Shown one piece after another: positions 28,813 to 37,689 of a stretch of 58,590 nt of DNA. The stretch is taken from positions 1-58,590 of the forward strand of contig NZ_BMDJ01000015.1 of the NCBI RefSeq assembly GCF_014635725.1, read 5' to 3'. The DNA is from Pedobacter mendelii. Its GTDB lineage: Bacteria; Bacteroidota; Bacteroidia; Sphingobacteriales; Sphingobacteriaceae. Position numbers and translations under genes: made by a program. Under the pieces are notes generated by a model. The model was not told where the DNA came from and searched no databases. It saw nothing but the letters and a program-made list of their open reading frames with translations. Position 1 is the first letter of the stretch; every line of letters begins with the position of its first letter.

Positions 28813-28842
28813 AAAGCCCTTTAAAATGAATTAAAGGGCTTT
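28813..28842 (-). terminator. Terminator of the alpha-oxoamine synthase gene
   Basis: Perfect 12-bp stem AAAGCCCTTTAA / TTAAAGGGCTTT with a 6-nt loop, 18 bp past the stop at 28861. Confidence 0.8.
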
Positions 28843-28860
28843 ATAAATATTAATTTAAGC

Positions 28861-30102
28861 CTAAACTGCGGCGAATTGATTCTCTTTATAATAACCGTTT
28901 TCCAGTTTTTGAGAAACCTCACTAAATGCATCCAGCGTACGCTGTACATCTTCAAGGGTGTGAACTGCAGTTGGAATAAGGCGTAATTCTATTAAACCTT
29001 TTGGAATTACCGGAAAGATTACGATTGAGCAAAATATTCCGTAGTTCTCACGCAAATCATAAGTAATGGCCGTAGCATCAGTTAATTCTCCTTTTAAGAA
29101 AACAGGTGTTACCACGGTATCAGTAATACCTAAATCCAAACCACGTTCACGTAAACCCTTTTGTAAAGCCATCGCTATTTCCCAGAGTTTATCTTTAAGT
29201 TCGGGTTTTGTTTTCAAAAGTTCTAACCGTTTTAACAATCCGATAACCATTGGCATAGGCAATGCTTTGGCAAAAGTTTGAGAACGCATATTGTATCTCA
29301 GGAAGTTGGTAATATCAACCGTTGAAGCAACGAAAGCACCAATACCAGCCATAGATTTTGCAAAAGTTGAAAAATAAACATCGATATCTTCAATACAATC
29401 CTGCGCCTCGTGCGTACCCGCTCCTGTTTTACCCATCGTACCAAAACCATGTGCATCATCAACCAAAATACGGAAAGTAAATTCCTTTTTAAGTTCGATG
29501 AGTTCTTTTAATTTTCCCTGAGCACCACTCATTCCGAAAACACCTTCTGTAATTAAAAGAATACCCCCACCTGTTTCTTCAACCAGCTTTGTAGCACGTT
29601 CTAATTGTTTGCGGGCACTTTCAACATCATTGTGCTTATAAACGAAGCGTTTGCCCATATGCAGACGTAAGCCATCAACAATACAAGCGTGAGACTCTGC
29701 GTCATAAACAACAACATCATTTCTATCAACTAAAGTATCGATAATAGAAACCATACCCTGATAACCGAAATTTAATAAAAAGGCATCAGGCTTACCAACA
29801 AATTCAGCTAATTCTTGCTCTAATTGCTCATGATATTTTGAGTTACCGCTCATCATACGTGCACCCATCGGGTAAGCCATTCCAAACTTAGCAGCTGCTT
29901 CCTCATCTGCTTTTCTAACTTCAGGATGATTGGCCAAACCTAAATAATTGTTTAAGCTCCAAACCAAATGTTCTTTTCCGTTAAATTGCATGTGTGGTGC
30001 AATTTCTCCTTCTAATTTTGGAAACGAGAAATACCCATGAGACCATTTCTGGTGTTGCCCTAAGGGGCCCATGTGTTTCGTTATCTTATCAAATATATCC
30101 AA
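28861..30102 (-). CDS. Alpha-oxoamine synthase family PLP enzyme (Kbl/BioF/serine palmitoyltransferase-like)
   Basis: 413 residues. Fold type I PLP enzyme that condenses an amino acid with an acyl-CoA or acyl-ACP. Visible features are SLNNYLGLANHPEV, the PLP-ring stacking region DAESHACIVDGLR, LVDDAHGFGTMGKTGAG and the Schiff-base Lys in TFAKSMAGIGAF. The exact reaction is not certain. Glycine acetyltransferase, serine palmitoyltransferase and cysteate acyltransferase all belong to this family. A sphingolipid or related role is attractive because Sphingobacteriaceae make sphingolipids, but the sequence differs clearly from the well-known Sphingobacterium serine palmitoyltransferase, and no biotin or threonine genes are adjacent. 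Confidence 0.85.
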   Translation of the reverse strand: MDIFDKITKHMGPLGQHQKWSHGYFSFPKLEGEIAPHMQFNGKEHLVWSLNNYLGLANHPEVRKADEEAAAKFGMAYPMGARMMSGNSKYHEQLEQELAEFVGKPDAFLLNFGYQGMVSIIDTLVDRNDVVVYDAESHACIVDGLRLHMGKRFVYKHNDVESARKQLERATKLVEETGGGILLITEGVFGMSGAQGKLKELIELKKEFTFRILVDDAHGFGTMGKTGAGTHEAQDCIEDIDVYFSTFAKSMAGIGAFVASTVDITNFLRYNMRSQTFAKALPMPMVIGLLKRLELLKTKPELKDKLWEIAMALQKGLRERGLDLGITDTVVTPVFLKGELTDATAITYDLRENYGIFCSIVIFPVIPKGLIELRLIPTAVHTLEDVQRTLDAFSEVSQKLENGYYKENQFAAV

Positions 30103-30226
30103 TGTAATATGTATTTATTGTATTTAAATTGTTGCGAATTTAAGGTTTATTCAGCTTAAAATCAACCCGATTCATCTTTGTGATGTCAATTAAGAAAATT
30201 TAACAATCTAATTTTATGCCAAAAAA

Positions 30227-30248
30227 GCCCCGAGTACATATTCGGGGC
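30227..30248 (-). terminator. Terminator of ftsZ / end of the dcw cluster
   Basis: Stem GCCCCGA / TCGGGGC with a T-tract (TTTTTT) on the minus strand, 24 bp after the ftsZ stop. This is the only strong terminator seen in the dcw cluster. Confidence 0.88.
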
Positions 30249-30271
30249 CTTAAAATTATATTTGGTTTACA

Positions 30272-31885
30272 TTAATCAACATTATCATGCAGGAAAGAAT
30301 TGTTAGGTTTTATCTCAGTTCCCCCATCTTCATCATTGCTCAAAGTAAAACGACTAATCTGTGATTCTGAAGAATGCTGAACTTGTTGCAACTGCATTTG
30401 TTTACGTTTATAAGCAGGTTCATTTTCCAATTCTTGCAAACCATTTGTAGTACGAAGTTTCATGCTTAAATCTTTTAGACGCATTATACGTTCTCTTGAT
30501 TTTTTTAGCTGTTCCTCTACCGATTCATCATTTTGGTTATCATCTAAACCAGCAATAGGTAATTCTGGTTCAGGCTCAGGCATTGCAGTAACAGGTTCAA
30601 ATACAAACTCTGTTTCCGCCAGCTTAATTTCAAATTCAAAACCAGTTTCAGCAGGTGCTTCTGCCTGTGGCTCTTCTTCTACTAAAGTATGGCGAACCAC
30701 ATTATTTTCTGGCTCCTGATACTTTGGAGCTTCTGGCTTACTGAACATTCCGCCGAATAAGTCAGCTTGCGGAGCTTCTTCTTTTGTTTTTAAAACAGGT
30801 TCGTAAGATGGAACCGATTTAGGTTGTATAAAAGAATTAACAGGCTCAACAGCTCTAACTAACGGTGCTTCTTCTGGTGTTAATAATGATATTTTTTTCT
30901 TATTTTTTTCTTCATTTACGCGTTGCTCAGAGGTTTGGAAACCCGTAGCAATGATGGTAACAGAAAGTCTGTCACCTAAAGTTTCATCTGTACAATTACC
31001 CCATATCAAATCTGCAGATAAACCTGCCTTTTCTTGAATATAATCAGTAATTATCGAAACCTCATCCATGGTTACCTCACGTAAACCAGAACTTATGTTT
31101 AATAAAATATAACGAGCACCCTCAATTTCATTGTCTTTTAACAGTGGAGATGCAAGCGCACCTTCAACGGCTGTTAAAGCACGGTCTTCTCCATCGGCTG
31201 CAAAGCTACCCATAATCGCCACACCGCTATCTTTCATCACAGTGCGTACATCTTTAAAATCCACGTTTATGTAACCTGGAACTGTAATAATCTCTGCGAT
31301 GCCTTTCGCGGCTGTTGTTAAAATATCGTCAGCCTGACCAAATGCAGAGCCTAAAGTCAGATTACCGAATATTTCACGCAATCTGTCGTTAGAAATAACA
31401 AGATAAGAATCTACATATTTCTTCAACTCTTCCATACCTTCATCAGCCTGTAACCTACGTCGCTTGCCCTCAAAAGAAAATGGTGTTGTTATAATTGCTA
31501 CAGTCAAAATATCAAGTTCTTTAGCAGCTTTGGCAATAATAGGGCTTGCGCCCGTACCTGTTCCACCACCCATTCCTGCTGTTATAAACAACATTTTGGT
31601 GGTGCTACCAAGCATGGCTTTTATATCATCTATATTTTCTATTGCCGAGTTTTTTCCAACTTCAGGAATAGAACCGGCACCCATTCCTTCAGTTAAGCTT
31701 GCGCCTAATTGTACCTTGTTAGGTATAGGACTAGATTCCAAAGCCTGGGCATCGGTATTACAAATAATAAAATCCACACCAGTAATACCCGACAGGTACA
31801 TATGGTTTACTGCGTTGCCGCCACCGCCCCCAACACCAATTACTTTGATGATTGACGACTTATCTTTTAACATTTCGAACTGCAT
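30272..31885 (-). CDS. ftsZ: Cell division protein FtsZ
   Basis: 537 residues. Tubulin-like GTPase that forms the Z-ring. The nucleotide-binding region VGGGGGNAVNHM and the G-box GGGTGTG (106-112) are present, with NTDAQAL and the T7 loop region. The GTPase core ends near residue 320. A long, acidic, Pro/Glu-rich linker (about 330-470) then leads to a conserved RERIMRLKDLSMK helix and the end NNSFLHDNVD, typical for Bacteroidota. The extended linker explains the length. It is the last gene of the dcw cluster and has a 128-bp upstream gap carrying nested inverted repeats. Confidence 0.97.
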   Translation of the reverse strand: MQFEMLKDKSSIIKVIGVGGGGGNAVNHMYLSGITGVDFIICNTDAQALESSPIPNKVQLGASLTEGMGAGSIPEVGKNSAIENIDDIKAMLGSTTKMLFITAGMGGGTGTGASPIIAKAAKELDILTVAIITTPFSFEGKRRRLQADEGMEELKKYVDSYLVISNDRLREIFGNLTLGSAFGQADDILTTAAKGIAEIITVPGYINVDFKDVRTVMKDSGVAIMGSFAADGEDRALTAVEGALASPLLKDNEIEGARYILLNISSGLREVTMDEVSIITDYIQEKAGLSADLIWGNCTDETLGDRLSVTIIATGFQTSEQRVNEEKNKKKISLLTPEEAPLVRAVEPVNSFIQPKSVPSYEPVLKTKEEAPQADLFGGMFSKPEAPKYQEPENNVVRHTLVEEEPQAEAPAETGFEFEIKLAETEFVFEPVTAMPEPEPELPIAGLDDNQNDESVEEQLKKSRERIMRLKDLSMKLRTTNGLQELENEPAYKRKQMQLQQVQHSSESQISRFTLSNDEDGGTEIKPNNSFLHDNVD

Positions 31886-31949
31886 AATCTTATGAATCAG
31901 TTGTTTAAAATTCTTAAATTCTGTTCATTACCAAACGTAATATTAACAC

Positions 31950-32011
31950 TTTTTCAACATAGGTTTTCCACAAGTGTTCATAATGTGGAAAACTCATCTT
32001 TTGTTGAAAAA
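31950..32011. promoter_or_regulatory. Nested inverted repeats with paired DnaA-box-like sites in the ftsA-ftsZ gap
   Basis: Inner repeat GTTTTCCACA / TGTGGAAAAC (31963-31972 and 31984-31993, 11-bp spacer) and outer repeat TTTTTCAACA / TGTTGAAAAA (31950-31959 and 32002-32011). TTTTCCACA fits the relaxed DnaA box TTWTNCACA. There is no U-tract after the hairpin in the direction of ftsZ, so it is unlikely to be a terminator. May control ftsZ. Confidence 0.55.
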
Positions 32012-32013
32012 AA

Positions 32014-33372
32014 TTAGCTTTTAAGGTAATCTTCATCGCTAACGTCCATGTCATCCTGAATGAAAGTCCTGGTTTTCGCAAGTAACTTATCAAATAAACC
32101 TGGTCCGCGTTTTTCCTTTTCTTTTGCTGTTTTTGGTTTTTCTACAAAAACACCAGGTTGTTTCATTTCTTCAATCAACTCTTCAGCTTTTTGAATTCCT
32201 TTAATTAATAAACCCACGCTGGTGGCATACATCGGACTTTTTAAATCATCGTAAATGGTTTTCGGCATATCTTCATATTTAGATAAATGCTCATTTGGAT
32301 AACCAATGCGACAATCTAAACCTGTTACATATTCAACAGCCTGACTTAAGTGTTTTAATAAAGCGCCACCACCGGTAATCACAATACCGCCAATTAATTT
32401 TTTCTCGTAACCCGACGCTTTAATTTCATAATAAACATGCTCGATGATTTCTTCCATTCGAGCCTGGATTACGTAAGCCAGGTTTTTTACTGAAATTTCT
32501 TTCGGCTCTCTTCCGCGTAATCCTGGTACACAAATAATTTCGTTTTCTTTATTTTCTTCGGCTAAGGCAGAACCGAAACGCGTTTTTAATAACTCGGCCT
32601 GGTTGCGCATTACAGAACAACCTTCGCGTATATCTTCGGTAACGCTATTGCCACCGAATGGAATAACTGCCGTGTGACGGATAATGCCTTCATGAAAAAT
32701 CGCAATATCAGTTGTACCACCACCAATATCAACCAATGCAATACCAGCTTCTTTTTCTTCATCGCTCAACACCGATTCAGAAGAAGCCAGCGGCTCAAGA
32801 ATTAAATCCTGAGTTTGCAGACCAGCATTGTTTACACATTTAATAATATTTTTTACAGCAGTAACCTGACCTGAAATAATATGGAAATTAGCTTCTAAAC
32901 GAACGCCAGCCATCCCAATCGGATCTTTAATACCAGGTTCATTATCGATGGTAAATTCCTGAGGCAAAACATGGATAATTTCCTCACCTGGAGGCATAAC
33001 CAGTTTAAACATATCATCGATTAGTTTATCAATATCCTTCTTTCCTATTTCGTTGTTTAATTCCCTTCTGGTTAAGATACCCCGGTGTTGAAGACTTTTG
33101 ATGTGCTGACCTGCAATACCCACATTCACAACTTGTATCTCTACATTAGATTGGCCGCTCGCAACTTCTACAGCTTGAGCAATCCCTTGAACGGTTTTCT
33201 GAATGTTAGAAACCACTCCTCGGGTTACGCCTGCAGATTCGGCTTTGCCAATGCCTAAAACTTCTATTTTGCCATGCTGTGTCCTGCGGCCTACAATAAC
33301 ACATATTTTTGTAGTACCAATATCCAGGCCAACTACAATTGGAGACTGACTGGTAAATTTTGCCTTGTCCAT
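32014..33372 (-). CDS. ftsA: Cell division protein FtsA
   Basis: 452 residues. Actin-like ATPase that tethers FtsZ to the membrane and recruits later division proteins. The phosphate-1 motif VVGLDIGTTKICVIV, the SHS2 1C insertion (about 85-165), phosphate-2 ALVDIGGGTTDIAIF and the adenosine motif IGGIVITGGGALL are visible. A basic stretch at 414-425 (KTAKEKEKRGPG) and the segment LFDKLLAKTRTFI may form the C-terminal amphipathic membrane-targeting helix. Lies 45 bp downstream of ftsQ. Confidence 0.97.
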   Translation of the reverse strand: MDKAKFTSQSPIVVGLDIGTTKICVIVGRRTQHGKIEVLGIGKAESAGVTRGVVSNIQKTVQGIAQAVEVASGQSNVEIQVVNVGIAGQHIKSLQHRGILTRRELNNEIGKKDIDKLIDDMFKLVMPPGEEIIHVLPQEFTIDNEPGIKDPIGMAGVRLEANFHIISGQVTAVKNIIKCVNNAGLQTQDLILEPLASSESVLSDEEKEAGIALVDIGGGTTDIAIFHEGIIRHTAVIPFGGNSVTEDIREGCSVMRNQAELLKTRFGSALAEENKENEIICVPGLRGREPKEISVKNLAYVIQARMEEIIEHVYYEIKASGYEKKLIGGIVITGGGALLKHLSQAVEYVTGLDCRIGYPNEHLSKYEDMPKTIYDDLKSPMYATSVGLLIKGIQKAEELIEEMKQPGVFVEKPKTAKEKEKRGPGLFDKLLAKTRTFIQDDMDVSDEDYLKS

Positions 33373-33417
33373 ATTCGTTAATTTTGTTGAGTTATATATT
33401 TTATTTTCAGAGGGATC

Positions 33418-34614
33418 TTATTTATTCTTTTTTTCTGTTGTTGTTTTTTTCTGATTTGTTTCAGGTTTAATTGCCTTGGCACCTGCCATTTTCGCTGCAA
33501 AAGTTTTATCCTTTTTGGCTTCTGGTTTTGAATCTGAAGTTTTAGGTTTCTCCTTTTTCTCATCTGCCTTAGGCGTTACTGCCTTTGGCTTTTCTTTCTT
33601 CACTTCGGATTTTGTTTCAGCAGGTTTAGGTTTCGGGGCTTCCGTTTTAACAACCTTTGGCTTTAATGCAGCTACAACTGGCTGCTCATCACGCTGATCG
33701 GATTCCCTATCTTCTTTTACTTCGCCATTTTTAATGGCCTGCCCGATAACATCTCTTATTAAAGAATCTGATACCTTTCTGGTTATATTCAAACTATCTG
33801 CAGCGGTAAATTCTTTAGGTCTTTTAGCCATTAATGATGAATCTCTTTTCTCACAAACAATCTGATTGGTGTACTTAATATTTATTGTTCTATAAGTTTC
33901 CCACCCAACTTGCGGCATAGCTTTTTTATAGAAGATTAACAGATTTTTCATTTTTTTGTCTAAAGAATCTGCGCTGCCTAATATTATACGCTGATTCCCA
34001 ACTCTTGGTATCAATTCGATATCATTTTTACCATCAACAATAATTTGTTCAATCTGATTATCCCAAAGTGTATCTTTTTTAATGTATTGTGCTGTTTTAT
34101 ATAAATCACGAGCCATTTGTGTTCTTAAAGTATCAACACGCGTACCAAAAACCTCCTGAATATTCCCAGTAGCAACAAGGACATCCGCCGTAAAGTTTGG
34201 CGAAATCGGCATTTTTAGCCCATCGTTATCAATATAAAAATCCTGCCCCAAAGAATTTAAAATCCTTAGGATTGGTTGTCTTTGCTTAATCTCTATGCGA
34301 AGTACGCCATCCATATCTGCATAAACTTTTGCAAAACCGATGTAGGGATTAGATTGAAGCTTTTGTTCAATTTGGTGAATATTTATCTGTTCTAAATTCC
34401 GTCCAACTAAAACGCCCTGATCTTCTCGTAAAATCTGATCAACTTCTTCACGTTCGATAAAATTATCAGCACCCGGAATTAATATTTTTACTTCGGTACA
34501 TTTAACGGTTTGCTTTTTTACGTTGATGAAACTTAAAAGCACCACTACACCTGCAAGACTGATTAGCCAAGCGAAGCCAGTAAAAATTGCGCTCCAGTTT
34601 ATCCGATTAAGCAT
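33418..34614 (-). CDS. ftsQ: Cell division protein FtsQ with Lys/Pro-rich tail
   Basis: 398 residues. Single N-terminal membrane helix (about 8-27), then a POTRA-like domain and the FtsQ beta domain (about 40-270). FtsQ links FtsA/FtsZ to the FtsL/FtsI/FtsW complex in the periplasm. From about residue 300 the protein becomes a low-complexity Lys/Pro/Glu-rich tail (repeated KPK, EKKEKPK and similar) of about 95 residues. FtsQ is normally about 250-300 residues, so the tail is an extension. It overlaps murC by 8 bp. Confidence 0.88.
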   Translation of the reverse strand: MLNRINWSAIFTGFAWLISLAGVVVLLSFINVKKQTVKCTEVKILIPGADNFIEREEVDQILREDQGVLVGRNLEQINIHQIEQKLQSNPYIGFAKVYADMDGVLRIEIKQRQPILRILNSLGQDFYIDNDGLKMPISPNFTADVLVATGNIQEVFGTRVDTLRTQMARDLYKTAQYIKKDTLWDNQIEQIIVDGKNDIELIPRVGNQRIILGSADSLDKKMKNLLIFYKKAMPQVGWETYRTINIKYTNQIVCEKRDSSLMAKRPKEFTAADSLNITRKVSDSLIRDVIGQAIKNGEVKEDRESDQRDEQPVVAALKPKVVKTEAPKPKPAETKSEVKKEKPKAVTPKADEKKEKPKTSDSKPEAKKDKTFAAKMAGAKAIKPETNQKKTTTEKKNK

Positions 34615-35962
34615 TATTTATAATGTTTTTTAATGGTTCAATTAATGTATCTACATCACCTGCGCCAACTGTTAAAAGTAATTCAGGTTTAGTTTGTTTA
34701 ACATGCTGAATAACAAAATCTTTTCCACATACTTTCTTATCCTCCAATGTAATTTTATCAAGCAAATATTGACCATTAATGCCTTCAATCGGTAATTCCC
34801 TTGCTGGATAAATTTCCAATAACATTAGTTCATCAGCTGTGCTTAAAACTTTTGCAAATTCATCAGCAAAATCCCGCGTTCTGGTAAACAAATGTGGTTG
34901 AAAAATAACCGTTAATTTTTTATATGGATAGAGTTGTCTTACCGCATCAAAGCAAGCTTTTAATTCTTCAGGGTGATGTGCATAATCGTCGATATAAATC
35001 TGTTTATCGTTATTCACTACATATTCAAATCTTCTTTTAACGCCTTTGAAGTTTGCAACGGCTTGCTTAATTTTTTCAGTATCAATGCCGAGTTGTAGAG
35101 CGATGGCAATTGCAACCGCTGTGTTTTCAACATTATGTTTACCAGGCAACATCAAACTCAAATCTTTTATGGTGTAGTTTACATCAGAATAATCGAAAAT
35201 AAATTTTGATCCTTCTACGCGAAGATTTTCAGCCCTCGCATCAGCAGATGAACTTGCCGCATAGCTTACACTATTTTGAATAGGTAAACCTTCGTGAGCG
35301 TATACATGACCACCAGATTTTAGCTGTCCTGCAAAGAGATGAAATGATTCTTCCAGCTTACTTTTATCTCCATAAATATCGAGGTGATCAGCATCCATGG
35401 AAGTTATAACGGCCACATCAGGATGTAAAGTTAAAAATGATCTGTCGTATTCATCTGCTTCAACAACTACTACATTGTTATTTCCAAATAGAACATTGCT
35501 GTTATAATTACTTGTAATACCACCTAAAAAAGCCGTACAATCGTAACCGGTATCTTTTAAAATATGAGCAACAATTGATGATGTTGTAGTTTTACCATGC
35601 GTACCGGCAACTGCAATACAGAACATACCTTTACTAATAATACCTAAAACCTCTGAACGTTTTTTAAGGCTAAAACCTTTGTTTATAAATTGATTTAAAA
35701 TTTTCGAATCTTTTGGAATGGCAGGTGTGTAAACAATTAACGTTTCATCATGATTATCCTGAAATTCAAATGGCAAAGAAGCTGCTTCATCCATATATGA
35801 AATAACAATTCCTTCCTGCTCCAGAGTTTCAGTTAGCTTGGTGCGGGTTTTATCGTAACCACACACTAACTGGCCTCGCTTAGCAAAATAACGGGCAATA
35901 GCACTCATACCGATACCACCGATACCAACAAAATACACCCTATTTATTTTACTTAATTCCAT
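34607..35962 (-). CDS. murC: UDP-N-acetylmuramate--L-alanine ligase
   Basis: 451 residues from ATG at 35962 (MELSKINRVYFVG). A TTG further upstream extends the frame by 11 residues but is not expected from the family. Adds L-alanine to UDP-MurNAc in peptidoglycan precursor synthesis. N-terminal nucleotide-binding domain with FVGIGGIGMSAIA, ATP loop GTHGKTTTSS (about 105), and central and C-terminal Mur ligase domains with DDYAHHPEEL. Cytoplasmic. Confidence 0.96.
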   Translation of the reverse strand: MELSKINRVYFVGIGGIGMSAIARYFAKRGQLVCGYDKTRTKLTETLEQEGIVISYMDEAASLPFEFQDNHDETLIVYTPAIPKDSKILNQFINKGFSLKKRSEVLGIISKGMFCIAVAGTHGKTTTSSIVAHILKDTGYDCTAFLGGITSNYNSNVLFGNNNVVVVEADEYDRSFLTLHPDVAVITSMDADHLDIYGDKSKLEESFHLFAGQLKSGGHVYAHEGLPIQNSVSYAASSSADARAENLRVEGSKFIFDYSDVNYTIKDLSLMLPGKHNVENTAVAIAIALQLGIDTEKIKQAVANFKGVKRRFEYVVNNDKQIYIDDYAHHPEELKACFDAVRQLYPYKKLTVIFQPHLFTRTRDFADEFAKVLSTADELMLLEIYPARELPIEGINGQYLLDKITLEDKKVCGKDFVIQHVKQTKPELLLTVGAGDVDTLIEPLKNIINNA

Positions 35963-36078
35963 ATTTTTAAGCTGAAAGTAGAAGCTACCTTTCAAATCGT
36001 TTAATTTTTTTAGCTTCGAGATTGTTTCTTAAATGCAATAACGTTTTGTAATTGCTTTGGTCTTTCGGTTTTATTCTT

Positions 36079-37185
36079 TTATCTTTTTATCAATTTTAAA
36101 ACTTCATTAGCTATAATTTCATCAGCATTTGGAAGTCCCATTTTCCCAATATTATCAGATAAAGTAGCGCAAGTGCTTTTATCATTTAACAGCTTTAAAG
36201 CTTCTGACACCAATGTATCTTCAGCAGACCTATCATTAATTAATACAGCGGCATTGTTTTTCACTAAAGCCAATGCATTTTTAGTTTGATGATCTTCAGC
36301 CACATTTGGCGAAGGCACTAAAATCACTGGCTTTTTAATCAGACATAATTCTGCAATGGTTCCTGCGCCTGCTCTACTAATAATTACATCGGCAGCAGCA
36401 TAAGCCAAATCCATTTTATTCAAAAACTCTAAAATCCGAACATTTGGATGATAGTCTGGTCCTAATCTTTCGATAATTCCTTTATAATAGAATTTACCTG
36501 TTTGCCATATCACCTGAACATCTTGCGCTATGATTTCAGGTAGGTGTTTTTCAATACTTTTATTTAAAGTGCCTGCTCCTAGGCTACCACCGGTTACCAA
36601 AATAGTTCTCTTTTGCGGATCCAGTTTCAAAAGTTCAGCACCCGAAAAATGTTTTCCCTTAATATCTATAACTTCCAGACGAACCGGATTTCCTGTTTTT
36701 AATGTTTTATCTGCCGAAAAAAACTGTTCCATATCATCAAAAGCGACACAAATTTTGGAAGCCTTTTTCCCAAGCCACTTATTGGTTACACCAGCATAAG
36801 AATTCTGTTCCTGGATGAGGTAAGGAATGCCTTTCAATGATGCAGCATACAATAACGGACCTGAAGCATAACCGCCAACACCAACTACTGCATCTGGCTT
36901 AAAATCAATTATCAGTTGCAATGCTTTGCGAACACTTCCTAAAACTTTAAACGGTAAAGCCAGATTCTTTACAATTGAGCCACGCTGTATTCCACTAATA
37001 TTTAAGCCAACAATTTTATATCCTGCTGCAGGAACTTTTTCCATTTCCATACGGCCTGTTGCACCCACAAACAATATTTCACAGGCAGGCACAATACGTT
37101 TTAATGCATTGGCAATGGCAATGGCGGGAAATATGTGCCCGCCTGTGCCACCTCCTGATATGATAATTTTTGGGGAATTATTCAT
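36079..37185 (-). CDS. murG: UDP-GlcNAc:undecaprenyl-pyrophosphoryl-MurNAc-pentapeptide GlcNAc transferase
   Basis: 368 residues. Converts lipid I to lipid II at the inner face of the membrane. GT28 family: IISGGGTGGHIFPAIAIA at the N-terminus, a GGSLGAGTLN motif at the start of the second domain and the sugar-nucleotide loop SRAGAGTIAELCLIKKPVILVPSP. The ATG at 37185 directly abuts the interspersed repeat 37186-37263, which forms its leader. A 93-bp gap without features separates it from murC. Confidence 0.97.
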   Translation of the reverse strand: MNNSPKIIISGGGTGGHIFPAIAIANALKRIVPACEILFVGATGRMEMEKVPAAGYKIVGLNISGIQRGSIVKNLALPFKVLGSVRKALQLIIDFKPDAVVGVGGYASGPLLYAASLKGIPYLIQEQNSYAGVTNKWLGKKASKICVAFDDMEQFFSADKTLKTGNPVRLEVIDIKGKHFSGAELLKLDPQKRTILVTGGSLGAGTLNKSIEKHLPEIIAQDVQVIWQTGKFYYKGIIERLGPDYHPNVRILEFLNKMDLAYAAADVIISRAGAGTIAELCLIKKPVILVPSPNVAEDHQTKNALALVKNNAAVLINDRSAEDTLVSEALKLLNDKSTCATLSDNIGKMGLPNADEIIANEVLKLIKR

Positions 37186-37263
37186 TTTTAATTAATTAGT
37201 GAATTTTGAATGAGTGATTGAATGAATTTTACAAGCGATTGCTTCATTCAATAATTCTATCAT
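37186..37263 (-). repeat. Interspersed repeat, murG copy
   Basis: 78 bp read on the minus strand from ATGATAGAATTATTGAATGAA to CACTCATTCAAAATTCA and an AT-rich end against the murG ATG. Its outer blocks are nearly identical to the dapA copy at 21841-21919, in the same orientation relative to the downstream gene. Confidence 0.75.
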
Positions 37264-37327
37264 CTTAATTCAATTATTGTTTATTAGTACTTAATGTTTT
37301 TCTTTCTTTGGCCACAATGGCTAAAAT

Positions 37328-37651
37328 TTAATTTACTTCTTTTAATAGTGGTTGAGCACTCAAAGAATCTGTAATATTTGATTCTGTTAAAATTTCAATC
37401 CAAAATGCTGTTTCATCAGCTTCTTCAACAACTATACTGAGTTTTGCATAAAACTCAGCCTTTGATCTGCTTCTGCAGGCAGCTCTGTAATTAGCTCCAA
37501 CTGATGATGCAGATCGAATAAATTGCCTTCCAATTATTCTGGCCTCTTCTGCCTTTGGAAGTGATTGATAAAACCTTATCGAATCTAAAACAAGCTTTTT
37601 TGTTCTCGCCTTTATTGCAGTAACAAAATCTACTTTAGTTGCATGCTCCAT
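37328..37651 (-). CDS. Four-helix-bundle (S23/IVP-like) protein, C-terminus cut by an in-frame TAA
   Basis: 107 residues. Matches the four-helix-bundle family (TIGR02436) known from ORFs in 23S rRNA intervening sequences and related to the Avd accessory protein of diversity-generating retroelements. Signature blocks are RQFIRSASSVGANYRAA and SKAEFYAKLSIVVEEADETAFWIE. After KEVN there is a TAA, but the same frame continues ILAIVAKERKT..NKQ to a second stop at 37274. That stretch looks like the missing end of the fourth helix, where the family normally has Glu. So the gene carries a probable nonsense substitution. It sits between ftsW and murG, interrupting an otherwise compact division operon, with repeat DNA on both sides. 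Function unknown. Confidence 0.8.
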   Translation of the reverse strand: MEHATKVDFVTAIKARTKKLVLDSIRFYQSLPKAEEARIIGRQFIRSASSVGANYRAACRSRSKAEFYAKLSIVVEEADETAFWIEILTESNITDSLSAQPLLKEVN

Positions 37652-37689
37652 CGTTATTTAAATAAATTAATAAAAAAAACTTTGGGATG

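Noticed and set aside
31464..31895. Plus-strand ORF opposite ftsZ
   Set aside because: Pro/Ile-rich shadow of the Gly-rich ftsZ GTPase region.
35963..35995. TTG-initiated extension of murC
   Set aside because: The family begins near MELSKINRVYFVG, with ATG at 35962.
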